A stretch of 64,000 bases of DNA from positions 12,287,259 to 12,351,258 of the forward strand of contig OZ026601.1 of the NCBI GenBank assembly GCA_964020085.1, written 5' to 3'. Source of the DNA: Micromussa lordhowensis. Lineage: Eukaryota; Cnidaria; Anthozoa; Scleractinia; Lobophylliidae. The first letter of the stretch is position 1. Each line of letters opens with the position of its first letter. The translations under genes were made by a program, and so were the position numbers. This document shows positions 23,507 through 36,992 of this stretch, piece by piece. A model generated the notes under the pieces. The model saw only the letters and a list, made by a program, of their open reading frames with translations. It was not told the origin of the DNA and ran no database searches.

Positions 23507-26500
23507 TATGCTGTGTTTCCTGTTACGTCACTTCCTTCCACTTCCTTTTTGGCTGGAAACCCAAGTTTATAATTTTGTTTGGGTAACAAATGCACTATTT
23601 GATCAGTGTTTACTCTTTAAAACCTACTAGTTCTATTTTAAAATGTGAACCACTCGATACGACCAGCTTTTCCGATTGAAGTTGTTCTTGCATCAAACAA
23701 CCTAACACGGCTCACGTGATTTGTAACCAATCAAATGTCTTAGAACATCTCAACTTCCGCCCTCTAGACAGGCCATTTGGATTCGTTTTACTTTAGAAAA
23801 CGATGGTTAATTCATGTTCTCAAATCCGTTTTGTAAATTTGCGTTTTCGGAAGATGGATTCCTGATGTAAGCACCACAGTTTCACTCCTAGATCAAACAG
23901 ATAACGTTCGTTCTTCGTTACCATGGCAACTAATGCATGCCATTAGGGTCAAATATTGCGTTGTCCGTACGTGGGAAATATCATGAACGGGATTTCCTCA
24001 TAATTTGTGAAGAGTGTACTTGTTTTGGTGGAAAATATACAAGTTAAAAAGCTTATCAGGCGTACTCATAGATCAGCATATGTACATGTGTTTTATTACG
24101 TTGTTAACGTTCGTTACGATGATTCCGAAACGAATCTAAATTTTGGGTACACAGGAGAATACAGCTTGAGCATCTTAACTGCGAAAACAGGACGCCGATC
24201 GATGAAACTACTTAGTCATACCGATTATTCACTAACAAAAACATGTCGCTTAACTGTCGCTGCTAGCCTTTTTTGGTGTAGGTGGTTTCGCACTTTGGGG
24301 TCGGTGTTCTAAGAATAGCAACACAAACGTTGATATTGTTTATTCGAGGGTGCTTATCTGTTTGCATTTACATATAAATTTAGACCGCTTCTCTTGACCC
24401 ACAACTGATGGCCTATAGGTGTTTTACAAAACAACTTTCCAGACTCACTGTATTATGAACTAATTAGCAGAAAACATCATAGAAGTATTAGGACATTGAT
24501 GGTTTAAACATGGGAAGACTGACACGGATTTCAAACTAGTTGACTGGATGACAAACGTGAAAAAGTCAGTAATAGGTTGTGCGCAGTAGACCGCCAGGCC
24601 TGTAGATACTAACTTGTACTAGCAGATGGACTCAATGTTGAAACATGAGTCAGTTACGTTTGTTCATCGTTTTAGTCTTTCCAATGCAGTGGTCATCCAC
24701 ACCACTTTTCTTCATCACTCCAGGCCGGAATTACCAGTATCATGATTTCCGTTTACGTTATAATAATTACTGAATTTCCTTTTCAAATGAAATTCCTTTG
24801 ACACTGAGATATATTTGCCCTTTTTTCCGCGATTAGATCATCAAGGCTCCTCGAGTATTTTTTTCTGTTGATTGCGTTGTTTTTGCACATATTATTGACT
24901 TGGCTCTTGGTATAGAACTTTTCTATTCTGCTCGATGGCAGCCCGACAAGACGGGCAATCGTAGGCAGCATTTCGGTAATACAGATGACGCGGTGATTGT
25001 CTGTGACCTTTCCAAAAAAAAAGGCCGCTGAATCTTTAGTTTTAGAAGTATTTTTTCAATGCAAAGAATGTCCAGGTTACCAATCTTCAATTACTGTTAA
25101 TACTTTCTGTCAGCGTTCCAAACTTGAAGTTTTTTTCCCGCGAGCACTGCACGTGGTCAACCGCAGTTTGTTGTACTTGACATCACAGGAAGATCACGTT
25201 CCGGAAATTTACCGTACGCCACTTGCAAGGGTCAAGGTTGTTCTTGAATGTACGTGTAGAAAAGACAATTTCAACAAGGTTAAATGTTAATTTATTACAC
25301 AACGAAGTAAAATGGATGTACAATAATGTGTTTAGCCACAGAACATTCCAGTTAAACTTCAACTAGTCCAGTTTGTGAGTAACCTCATTCAGTTTTTTGT
25401 TATTTGACACGTGCCTGTTTCATGCTTTTTATTCCTATTAATAGCCTGGCTACATCAAAATGATTTCTTTCCTACATCTGAAATTATATATACCAAAACA
25501 CATAACTTAAGTTTAACTGACGCGATTTAATCTATTCAATGTCAAAACAACTCGCTTGTCCATTTTATTGCCCAGCAGCTGTGCTTGGTTCAAAAACTGG
25601 GCGATTTTAACAGTCTTCTCATGTTTGATTTCCGGATTACTGACAAAGATAATGACGGCGACTGCAAACAGTATGTTGACATGAACGTGTAGCTTCACTA
25701 CACTGCTACTGGCTGTTCACCTGGCACTTTTCTACATTCCCGGGTACTTGTTCTATTGTTCTATCGAGGACTGTTAAGCTCTATTTCACGCCCCCACCCC
25801 CGGAAACAGAATTCTGTAGAACTATTTCTAGCGTGAAGTTAATTCGACACAAATCCAGTCAAACCTTTTTATAGATAGAGCTGAATGTCCTTATTTTGGA
25901 TGTGTCCGCCGTACTACGAAGGTAGGGAAAAGTATGAATTCTGGTTTCTGTGGGACCAAGTGGAATGTGCGTAGTATAGAGTTGTCCTAAATGTGACGGT
26001 GTCCGTAAAGAGAGGTTCGACTTCATTAGGCCGGTATAACATAACATGTAACGTTACACTGATTATGAACTGTCACAGATCACAACTCAACAAACTGTTT
26101 GGACTAGGGGGTGGGTGTCGATAAAAAATTGCAATGTTTGGTGCTGCTGAAAAATCTAACAACCCCTGGAGATAACGCCCTCATATATCGGGGGTATAAA
26201 CTTGACTAGAGGACGTTATTATGACTCCATCGACATTTCCGGATTTGTGAGCATTGTGAGTGTTGACTACATGGGTAGCTTTGGTTGAGCTTGTCTCAGC
26301 GTTTCCTGTCTTTTCTTGGTCCGTTGCTGCCAAAATCAGAGGTAAAGTGATAGCTGCGCATAAGATGTTTGGATGTTTTCCATTGATGGCCGATTGATGC
26401 GTGTTTCAATCCTTGGCTGTTCATTTAAATCAGGCTTGCTATCTGAAATTAACTGAACACAAATTCAACGTTATTTGCAAACTCCTAACTTGCTGTGTCG

Positions 26501-29500
26501 AGTACAGATTGTGAAGTGTCGTTTACGCCAGGTATGCTAAACGGTGACGTATTCTTTCTGTATTTCCTGCAGCTATGGAAAGTTTAAAGTATCAGTAGGT
26601 GAAAGGCTTTTGGCTTTGCTGTCGTTATAACTTAAGTAGAGTACAGTGCAGTACAATTCAATGTTAGGCGTGCCTTAGACCTGCATGTACAGTGGCACTG
26701 GTTTATTTATTCAGTCTTTTGGGGAGGGAATCATCTGTTACACTTAATTATGTTCCAAAATAAGCGCGTTTACGATTACTACTCAAGATTTATTCCTTAT
26801 TATCGCAGAAAAAGCTCTGTATAGCCCCAATTCCACAGTCTAGGGAGACTAACTCTGACAAATAGCTGTCAATTAGTCGAAATCCAAAAGAAGTAATCAC
26901 TATGTTTCTTGACTGGACAAGCGCATGCACGTTTTACGAACAGTAACACTGCTTCCGCTCGTTTTAGAGGTGTGGTTGGTAGATTTAATTCTGCGTACGC
27001 ACTGCGCTAATAAACAGGAGGTGAATTACCTACACTTGTACTATATGGGTGAAAAACAATCCGCTACAACACACAATATAGCATTTATTTTACATACTAT
27101 CTGTGTTCGCCAGGCGGGGTAGAATACAAAAGTCAGTTTCAGGTTTTCCCTTGATAAGTTGACAATAGAAATAGCTTGTGGTTTAACCCCTGCCTGTAAT
27201 ATTTCTCAACACGGAACAATAAAAAACTTGACGGACCACGTACTGTAACGCTAACACCCTTGGTAAATATGCTAACTAAGAGCTCACATCTACAGGGCAG
27301 AAAATGAGTAAGTTGCGGGTGCAAAAAGACAGATAAGTTGCACTGCAGATGAAAACTATCTATGGCGTACTTAACCACAAAGAAGAAAACCATATTGCAA
27401 TATCTTGAAGAGTTTTGTTGGGGTTACTGCTAAGAAATTCAGTGTTTGCGCTTGAATTTCTTATCCAGGGAACTTCATTATCCCTCTGCCGATAAACTTC
27501 TATTGTTGTACATGCATGGGACTGGTTGAAGTTCGTACGTGCGATTAAAAAGAAACGTTAGCTCCCCGTTTTTGTTGATTTTTACTCGCTTGCAATTTAC
27601 TTTTAAGTTTCGCGATGGTATTTCATTAATTTTTTTTTCTTGAACTTTTAAATTATCGTTTACCACTTTTTTTGCATAGGTCTGAATACACATGGAGTTC
27701 ATTTGATACCAGTTTTTACATTCTTAAATGTCAACTTCATCCCCTCAAAGTTAAAAAAATACCCTGAACAATTTGGAAAAATCCCAAGAAATTGATCGAG
27801 ATAAGTAAAAACGCAACTCAGGGTCAAGTAAACACTATATTGCCGGTGGAAAAAGAAAACATTACTGGAACAGACAAAAAGCTTTCATAACAATAGGAGG
27901 AAGTAATTTGTTTCGCAATAGTCTCCCTTCGTTTTGTCATAATGCGATATAACTGCTCCACTTCACATCTAGCTCATCACAGCGAGTAAGCTCCTCAGTA
28001 GTACTCTCAGATGGCAGTACTTTAGTCTCCTACGCAAATGCTTGTTGGCCCACGTTCAAAATATTGTGTGACGAGCCAGAATATTGCACAGGAGGGTATT
28101 TATTGCGATGTTCAAGGTAGTTCTATTTGGAACCCTAGTGTGTCGGTTACTTCAGATGAAAGCTGTCGAAAGAATGATAAGAGTAGATAAAAATATAACC
28201 ATGGAAGGCGTGAAGTAAGACGAGATTTACTTAGGTGTACTTAGGCATGCCTGCTTCATAACTGATTAAGAACTTGAAGCTATTTAAATACTTAGAGATG
28301 TTGTGGTGTGTTAACACTGACGACAACTGATGATCCTTTTTGTTTTCTCCTTTCTTCTCTTTTCGAACGAACTCATCGTGCTTATGGCTAAAAATAAGTG
28401 ATCTATATCAAAAACCTCAGGACCCGCTCAGCACCAGTCCGATCTATTCAAACGTTAAAAGATTTTTATTTTCAATTTGGTGTTTTAAATCCGCATTCAT
28501 TCTTTTCTGTTACACGATCCAAATGCTACAATTCTAGATAGAAATCATTAGTGACAGCGTTGAATTGTCTAGATTTCTCCAATAATGTCATCTTAGATTT
28601 CCAGATGATTGTTTTGTAAAATAGAAAAGTCTTCAAAATTACCGATTTCTGCCTTTTTTTACTCTTTTCATCTGACAATTTAAAGAAAATGCCGTTCTAA
28701 ATAAGAACTGCTATGTAGTTTACTAAAGAGACTTCAACCCCATAGTCTAACGTAGAAACAGATATGAATGGCTGGCTACATGTAGTTTATTTCAATGCAG
28801 TGGCTCGACACTGCTTGATACTGCCACTTTGTGAAACACTTGCATACATTGGTGTTTGTTTATTTCTTTAAAAAAATGAATTTGAATAGTTCAATCAAAA
28901 AACAATGTCGCTTCCGTCGGCTTCGCTCATGCGTTCTTTACATTAAATCGAAGACCGTGGCGCACTGGGCAGGCTTTGTAGAAACCTGTTTTGTAATCCA
29001 GTTGAACCTGTTGGTCGATGTTTTCACACAGCCAAAACACATTATCGGAAATCCTAATGATTTTTTTTTTCTTTTTATGATCCTCTTTCTGCCAGCAGAT
29101 ACCAGGATAAGAGAGATATTGAACTGCACAAATAGATCCTCTTTACAACCATTTACAAAGGGGCCTGGGGCACACGCCGGGTCTAATATCCAATTTTTTT
29201 CTTATTTTCGCCTTCTGTCAGTCGCTGGTTTTTCCCATGAGTGGAACACGCTTTGTCCAACCCTGGAATCCACTTATCAGGCACTCAGGATGTCAGCTCT
29301 GTTTTGTAAATTGAACAGGATGAAACGTAATTTGAAAACCAGAAAACATTAGTCGACGGTAAAACCCTTTGAACAATGCTTAGCGTTACTATGACAACGG
29401 CTCTTTTGATCACGAGTTCTTGTCAATCAGCTCGTCAGTAGAGTCCAGATTTCTTTCTTCTGTTCTACTTCATTCCTCGCGAAGACAACCTTTATTTTGA

Positions 29501-31813
29501 TTTTGATTTTGCCATGTGAGAGAGAGCTCACGTGTTCAAAGATTTGGTGTCACATTTTCAAAACAAACTTGTTTCGTCAGGAAGACAACCGGTGTCCACT
29601 GTTGTAGCGCTGAAGCCGGAACCGCGCTATATCGACGAACAGTAAAACAGTATTCGTGTGATCTTCACTATCCTAGGCGTAAGGTTGGTGTGGTTTGGAG
29701 GATATCTAGTCTAGTTTGTTCAGTTCAAGCGGAGCTATACCATGCTTTGCACGATCTGGCTGTGTTATATAACTTCAGTGTTTGCCGGTGTTTACTGAAT
29801 ATGCCGATACTTGATTAATTGGAACAAATTTGTTTGTACATCGTAACCTCCCACGCGTCTGACGTTTCGCTCACAGACTAATCGTCAGTATTTCTGTGCT
29901 CTCCATAAGGCAGCAATACCGGTTCGTTTAACGATTCATGCACTGTTACTGCACAGTGCGTCCATTGCGGAAAATTTCCTTCGTCATTGATTAATGTTAG
30001 CTCTGTTTTCCAAGAAGTATTTTAACTAAGGCACTGACATATTTAACAGCCTGAAATGTATTTAAATTGTAAAATGCTATATTTTTATTGTTGTTGCTTG
30101 TCCATGGTTAGCGGTTTATGTATTTCACTTGTTCCCGCCTCTTTTGGGTCTCTTACGGAGTACAAACATTTTTTTAGGGAAACCCGACTGTTGACATTTT
30201 CTTGACATGTGTCATTCAGAAACAGGTACTGGTACAAAAATATAGAAGGAAAATTTATTTATGCACGAAGCTAAAAGAAAGCAGTTTGATGGAAACTGCG
30301 GTGACGCATCTTCAAAATAGGAAGCGGTTGTCATTCGATCGGAAATGTCAGCATTCATGTGCTCAACCTCCGGTTTAACATATTGGAAAATTTCCAGTGT
30401 TGTTACGTAAGACCCGGGGGAACACGATATACAGCTGATTTGTTGCTGATCTTTTATTGTTACCATATTGAGTTGGGATATGATTGCTCTAAAATCATCT
30501 CTCCAGGAGAGGAAGTTAATGGTTTCTTTATTAATTGTAGAGTCAGTGAGTATCAACGTGTTGAAGAGTTTAGTTCAAAGAAATTCCTCTGATGTGAAGT
30601 TGAAACAGTGGGGGATTTAGGACAGTGCAGGGTGGGTTTAGTCAGTTGGACGACGGTCCGGGTCCCCCCGTTACTTGTTAAAAGAGAAATGTGTGTTGAA
30701 GTCCTCATTAACGAAGGGCACACTGTTTTTTTCGGGGGGGGGGAGGGGAGAATGGTCATGAACGGCTATTGCATAACAACTATTTTTCCTGCCTACAGTT
30801 AAATGATGAAGGGAGAAAAGCGTAATTGAATTACAGGAAAAAATCTCATTAACGCGCTTACGACATTCAAGGCAAATTGCCAATAGGTGTATTCTGCAGT
30901 TTGTTGATAGAAACGATAGCCTTTCTTCTAAAAGCCGTGACCCTACCTTCGACTCATAAACAGAGAAGTTTGTGAGAGTGCACGGCAGTTTATGTACAAA
31001 ACAAGTGTGGGCTCCACACTTTCAGTGATTTTTCGTCCAAAGCAATTCAAAGAATCTCTTTTAGTGTTTTTTCAAAAGTCTGTACGCACTAAAAGACGCA
31101 TGATCAGCTTAGCTAGGCTGCCCAAAAAAGGTTCCGGAAATTTTAAGGTGTTAAGAGGATTATCCGGCGTTAATTAAAGAGAGTGAAGACAAAAAGAAAC
31201 AATCAGAGAGAGAGAGAGAGAGAGCTGCCGTAACCAAACAATCAAATCAAAGTTTGGTTTTCCATGATACCAAAGGCTGAAAGTCTTTAAATGTCGGAGG
31301 CTGCAGAGTTTTTTTTTTTTTTTGCATTGACCTTGTTAGTTATCAGAAAGTGCCCTGCCGGTAAAAGGAAATATATGAACATATTTTGCGTCTTTGTGGC
31401 TTTCCTATAGAAATATTACCTTTCAGTTATTTTGGGAAAGTATTTTCTTTTCTTTTATTTCTGTTGTATTCGATACTAAGTCAACATTTACTTTAATTTC
31501 CACGATGACAGTATTACCGAGGTTAAATCGAAAAGAATTTTAATCTAACTTGAAAAAGCAAAATTTCAAAGTGAATATTGTTATTTTAAAAGTTCTATTT
31601 TAAGGCGATATGACAATCGTGATGTGTTGGAGAGCTTCTCCTACTTTATCTTTCTTAAGTGGCTTTGAAGTGGAGCCAAAACGTAATATCACAAATGCCA
31701 GAAACACAACACAGAAGTCTTGTCAAACTCGGCGCCATGCGCTGGGCCGCGTGGGAGCTGATGATGAAGAGCAGGTATCTGTCGCTTATTTTCAGCAGCA
31801 CAAATCGAATTAA
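23507..31813. other. Gene-poor stretch, 8.3 kb, no gene recognised
   Basis: No conserved frame or run of phase-compatible exons was seen on either strand. The longest frame (28831-29352, 173 codons) has no recognisable domain. A pure GA dinucleotide run occurs near 31204-31223 and a poly-T run near 31311. Isolated small exons, distal regulatory DNA or non-coding RNA could be missed. Confidence 0.4.
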
Positions 31814-32222
31814 GGCGGGGGTAAACGTGAATTTAAGTGAAAGTTTGGTAAGTTTAAAGAGAGGTTGAAAGGGAAAAAAAGGGTTATGGAACACCACCAG
31901 ACAGTTGCCCGACCGCACGATGGCACCCCAGGTTGTTGGGCAACTGTTTGGTGTGTATCTACCAATTTTTAATTTCAAACTCTACTTTTAAAACAACAAC
32001 AAATCTTCAAAATTTCCTATTTCCATCAATTTTACTAATCCTTTGAGAAAAACTATTTCTCTCCAAATATACCTAAAAATCACCAAAAAATTTACAAAAC
32101 AACCCAAAACATAGATATGTGAGATGAGCAGAGAGATTCTTGATTGCTTGAAACGTAAACAAGATATTTGCATTAAAAACATAATACCCAGCCAAAATAC
32201 GGCTTTCATGTTTCCCCCCGCC
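31814..32222. mobile_element. Second TTAA-flanked MITE (GGCGGGGGTAAACGTGAA ends)
   Basis: Terminal repeats GGCGGGGGTAAACGTGAA and TTCATGTTTCCCCCCGCC are inverted with two mismatches. TTAA flanks both sides at 31810-31813 and 32223-32226. An internal palindrome CAGTTGCCCGACC / GTTGGGCAACTG lies near 31900-31950. It has no coding capacity and its TIR is unrelated to that of 17495-18318. Confidence 0.75.
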
Positions 32223-32226
32223 TTAA

Positions 32227-34912
32227 GAGAGAAAGCGGTTCTACAAACATTTTGCTTGTCTATTCATGTCAACAGCAAAGGTATGGTGTGTTTTGTATGA
32301 ATCGATTTCACCGTTAAATCTGTTTTCAGTGAGTCTTCTTGTGGTTAATTGGACGGGAGCAATCCAATTTTTTTCGAATGGTGTTTACATAAAGTCGGAG
32401 TTTCTGGCACTTTTTACGTTTTAACAGCTGTTTTTTCTTTTAATTTGGTTTCGATCGATATTTACTTTGAAAATATTCCAGTTCGAGTGTCAACAGGCTG
32501 AATGATGGGCCTTACGTTTTTTATTATAAATTGCTCCAGTTGTGGAACACTTTCACTTCTCACCTTACATTGACAAGGCACCCAGGGAAAACGACGAACG
32601 AAAAAATAACCACTGCACTAGGATTCACGCAAGCTAACATAGCAACTTAAATAGTGAATCATTTTAAAGCCTTGGAAACTGCAGCAGGTATGACAAAATG
32701 TGGACAATACTTTACTGAATCAGTATAAACTCTAGAAGCTCTGTTGTATGTAGGTTGCTGTGTTTTAATACTGATTTAGAACAGTTGCTTCTTATTCAGA
32801 GAAAGTTGACTTACCGAACTCTTAGAAACAACAATGATCATTTGACGAGAAAACATAAACTATTTAAGAGGGCCTTCCGCCGGTTAAGATAATCACAGCC
32901 ATCACATAGATTTCGAGGCTTACGAGTTTCCGAAAAAAGAAACCCCGCCGGCCTTGCCGTCAAGACCTCGCTGTAGATTTTTGCGTCTCAATAGTTTCCT
33001 GTGTTAAACCGTAGGTTAATCGCTGTAATCTCAGTCTGTCAAGTCATCTTCTCAATGATGCTTGCATGCAGTAGACATGAACACAAAAGGCAATATCTTG
33101 TCTTGCCGGCAGACAATGGCCTCTAGGTATTCAGACAAAAACTGTCAACAGCCCACCTTGTTCGTGCGCGAGCGCCATTAAGGTAGATGGCTGCTGCTTT
33201 GAGAAGACATACCGTTCACTTTTTTGGGGCTTCCTCGTCCGAGCCGAGCAATTAAGTGTTGTATTTTGATCGCTGCTAAATGTAGAGGCATTGCATTGTA
33301 GCTATCGTCAATACTCGTAGTGCGTGCCCGCACATATAAGGCCGCAATGTGACGTCATCGTCACAAGACAGTCAATGAATTGACACAGTCAATGAATTGA
33401 CTGAAAAAGTGCTCCAACTTGTTACTAAGCGAAGTAACTGTCTTGACTAAATTTAAACGTTACCATTACATGATTTGAATTGACCTATGTACGTATCACC
33501 GTAAACTATTAACAACAGGTTAACAAGTGCTAACTAGAGCGGAGAGTACCTCATTGACAACTGTGCTATAAGCTTCATATGACTGACAAAGTTAAATCTC
33601 GCCGCGGGTTTGATTTTGCCCAGAATAGTTCACAGTCGATCTGCGGAAAACAGCCGCGTGTCTGGAAACATGAATGAACCTTTGAAAAACGTACGTGACT
33701 GTCTGTTCAACTCAATGCATGTGATCAATCGTCTCTTCTCTCTCTTTTCCTACAACTAGTAATAGTTCTCACTACATCTGCCCCCTCCTTGGATATCACG
33801 TTTATTATGTACTGAACTGTACAACTTTTTTTTACAAAATACGTCTCTCCAGAATCGTTGAAATAACAAGCTGATCTGACCTTTTACTCTCGTAGTAATC
33901 CTTCAAATCACACAAAATGAACAAAAATGTAATGATAGATTTAAAAAGTTATTCGTACTCTTTGTGCTCGTGTCAGAGCGAACCAACGCGACTACACTCG
34001 TGCACATGGCTGCAAGAATTATCTAATAATTATTGAAACGACACCGTTTATAAATCCTTTACACTTCTCTCTCTTTTCCTACAAAAAGCAACTTGCCCCA
34101 AATGTCAAATAACCTGCCCTTCTAACCTAAAGAAAAAACCTCAAACACAAACTAAGCATTTCATGATCAAGGATGTTTTACTTTTCGGATGTAGAAATCG
34201 GTTAACGAACACGGTAAATCTGCTTTGCTGATCCTTCTGCACTTTATTGCTACCACGGTAACAAGACACAAAGTAACTACCCGCAATGTTTTAGTCCGCT
34301 GACCGATTGTATGGGGGCTTTGCAGACATGACTGGCTTGTGCAATGACACTTGTTGTAAACCAATTGCTGTAATTGCTTTATAATCATACAGTACATAAA
34401 CTCTAAAGATCTCGAATTTAGGCAACTTCTTCGCAGCTGATCTATTTCTGTTGCTGTTGACTGAAGACTCGTCCGATGCGTCTTAAAAATAGAGTCACTA
34501 AGTCGAGTTTCCTTTGTAACCAACTTTCTGAACTTAGAAAGTCGTCGTTTTCCTCAATTAAAATTTCGTAAACGATGAGCGGTAAATTGATGCGCCAAAT
34601 AGAAATTATTGCATCAAAATAAAGTAATTGGCTACGATCCAAAAGATGAAAGTCCACGTACTAAGCATTTAGTGCGTGAGTAATTCAGGGCGCGAATACC
34701 AGGAGATGGCCGGGAAAATTGAACCTTTTTTCTTCAATGAAGCGTTAGAGATAATAGAATTGGAGCGAGAAAAAGTGGGAGAGATCGGAAGAAGGTCGCC
34801 GGGTCCGCAGCATCACCGTCTATCGCTTGGAAAGACAAAGATATGCAAAATTGTTTCCTTCTGTTGACGGATTTATAAATTGTTTGAATTGTTACACGTT
34901 TAAGGTTATGCA
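32227..34912. other. Intergenic, no gene recognised
   Basis: No convincing exon. A 16-bp direct repeat, CAGTCAATGAATTGAC, occurs twice near 33370-33405. Minus-strand frames at 34167-34657 are short and without motifs. Confidence 0.4.
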
Positions 34913-35668
34913 TCAGTCAATTCCAGCAGTGCCCATCCCCCCCCCTCGGATAACTGCGGGGCATTTGCTCACGTTGTCCGTCCCGGCGGTGGGGCATTCG
35001 CAATTTTATCGCGGCCCGGAGGCTGGATATTTGCGTACTCCGGGGCGACCCCCGGACATTTGCCACACGTGATTTCGAAAGTGCCATGGAGGAATACGTC
35101 AGCAAAGACCAGGCGTTTGTTGAAGATTGGCTAGTCCATCAGGGACTAGACAGTTTTTAAAAATATTTTTACTCAATTTAAGATATTCCTTCATTGCTTG
35201 TAAGCACATAAATAAAAGCAACAACTTGAACTGTATTCTGTTGATCACATATCTAGAGATCGGAAACAATCAACGAGAACACGACTATTTCTGTTTCGCT
35301 TTCAAAACTAGCCTAGCATTTCTTGATTTCATGAAAGTCAACCTGGAGTGCGCTTTAAAATACTTAAGGCTTGCGAGTTCAAATGATGCGATCTTCAAGA
35401 CGATCTTGCAAGCTTAAAACGGAATGCATCATCATTTAATCAGCTAACATGTACTGCTGTCCTTGAAGTCTTTCCATTGCATTAAAATACTGAAAAGTGG
35501 AACGTGTTATTCACACTGATTAATAAACTGCAGAGGTGCTGGAAGGTGACGATCCCGGGAGCGGGGCATTTGCCCTGTTCCTTTCGTCGCCACCCCGGGG
35601 AATTTGCCTTTTTTTTAAATGCTAATGCTCGGGGGGGGGGGGGGGTGGGCACTGCTGTAATTAACTGA
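34913..35668. mobile_element. Inverted-repeat element with CAGCAGTGCCC ends and a small internal ORF
   Basis: The ends TCAGT-AATT-CAGCAGTGCCC are inverted repeats of about 22 bp with two mismatches, followed by long C or G runs. GGGGCATTTGC words recur inside both ends. Between them a 24-codon frame at 35086-35160 begins MEEYVSKDQAFVEDWL; its composition looks protein-like, but it is too short to assign. Confidence 0.6.
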
Positions 35669-36970
35669 ATTACATTATATCTTCTCGTATTGCTTTCTCA
35701 CGTTGCCATACTACGTTACAAGTTACAACAACTGTACAATTCGCAGATAGCAAACGGCGCTAAAAAAGACAAGCAGTAGAATAAACGCTATGGTATTGAC
35801 AATCTCGTAGCTCATTGTATACAGAAAATACCAATTAAAAAGAGAGAAATGTGTTCACGAAAGGTACAAACAGGACCAAACAGATTTTTCCTTGTGGACA
35901 CGCCTACGCCAGCCATAAGGATATACTTAGTCCTGAAACGCTTCTGGACCAATCAGCTTACGCAGCCTGTATCTTTACATCTGAGGCGATGTACGTTTAA
36001 TTTCTTTCTTATAACTCTTTTCTAGCACGTTACATATATCAGAAGTGACGGGACAATTCCTACAAAGTATTACATGTACAAGTGCACGTCTAAAGCTTTT
36101 CTAATTAACCAAAAGAATGCTGGACACAGGCACGATTTTGGGGAATGTAGATTTTTAAATTTGATACTTAACATTTAAAATTAATTTCCCGATTTTCCTT
36201 GGTGATAAAAGCTTGGAGAAAAGCCAGTGTGTGCTATTAGCTGAATTCAACAAAAAGTTGCTCATATGTTTTTTTGGGGGACGTTTCACCTCTGCTACGA
36301 AACCCTCACCTTACACACGCATATGCAGCAGTTGTGACCAGTTGTAAAAACGTTTATTTTTTTCTTGCCCCCCGTTGGGAGAAGCACATAATCTGATTTG
36401 TAACTGAGAGGTATTGGATTATGAAGGAATGCCCTAATGATGATGATGTATGTTCCAGTTTATATATTCCGGAGTTCACATCACATTGACAGTTACTAAG
36501 CTCTCCCGAACACCAACTGCATTGCACTCCAGCAAGATTTTATAGTTAAGAGATTTAGAAGGGCATCGCTTTATAAACCTGCCTAGTGATTACATAGAAA
36601 GAGAAGGTAATAAGTACGGAGTTGTGATGTAGCTGAAGTGCTTTACACCACCTTTTTTCAGTCCCTTAATTCCCTTTCAGATGGTTAACCAAAAACGCTA
36701 AAAAAAAAACCTCGATCGAACAAAACAATAGCCTCGCTCCCGAAAAAAACAACAATTCGTCATTGTGTTTGAGAGGTTGGCTGACAAGAACTTTGATGTT
36801 TTGAAAGTTTTCTTTATTAACTGGGGGCTCCGGAATGTCAATTTCATATACAGACTTGGTGAAGCCCGTCGATATGGACAACATTAGCAGAAATGCAAAT
36901 GTTGGTAAGGTTGAGTTAACTTGTCGAGTAAGTTCCTTGTTTTAACTTAGTGATGCTTGATATCTTTCAG
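35669..36970. other. Upstream region of the DDR-like gene
   Basis: No coding frame was recognised. A splice-acceptor-like TATCTTTCAG at 36961-36970 lies 22 bp before the start codon of the DDR-like gene, so a 5' untranslated exon may lie somewhere in this stretch. Confidence 0.4.
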
Positions 36971-36992
36971 GAAGACGGACACATCGAACAGC

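Noticed and set aside
24783..24971. 62-codon minus-strand frame with an ATG start and a fairly protein-like sequence
   Set aside because: Too short, unrecognised, and without splice or neighbouring support.
28831..29352. 173-codon plus-strand frame
   Set aside because: No domain, no conserved composition and mixed hydrophobic/low-complexity runs; it looks like a chance frame in AT-rich DNA.
31204..31223. GA dinucleotide run
   Set aside because: A simple microsatellite with no further structure, so not reported as a finding.
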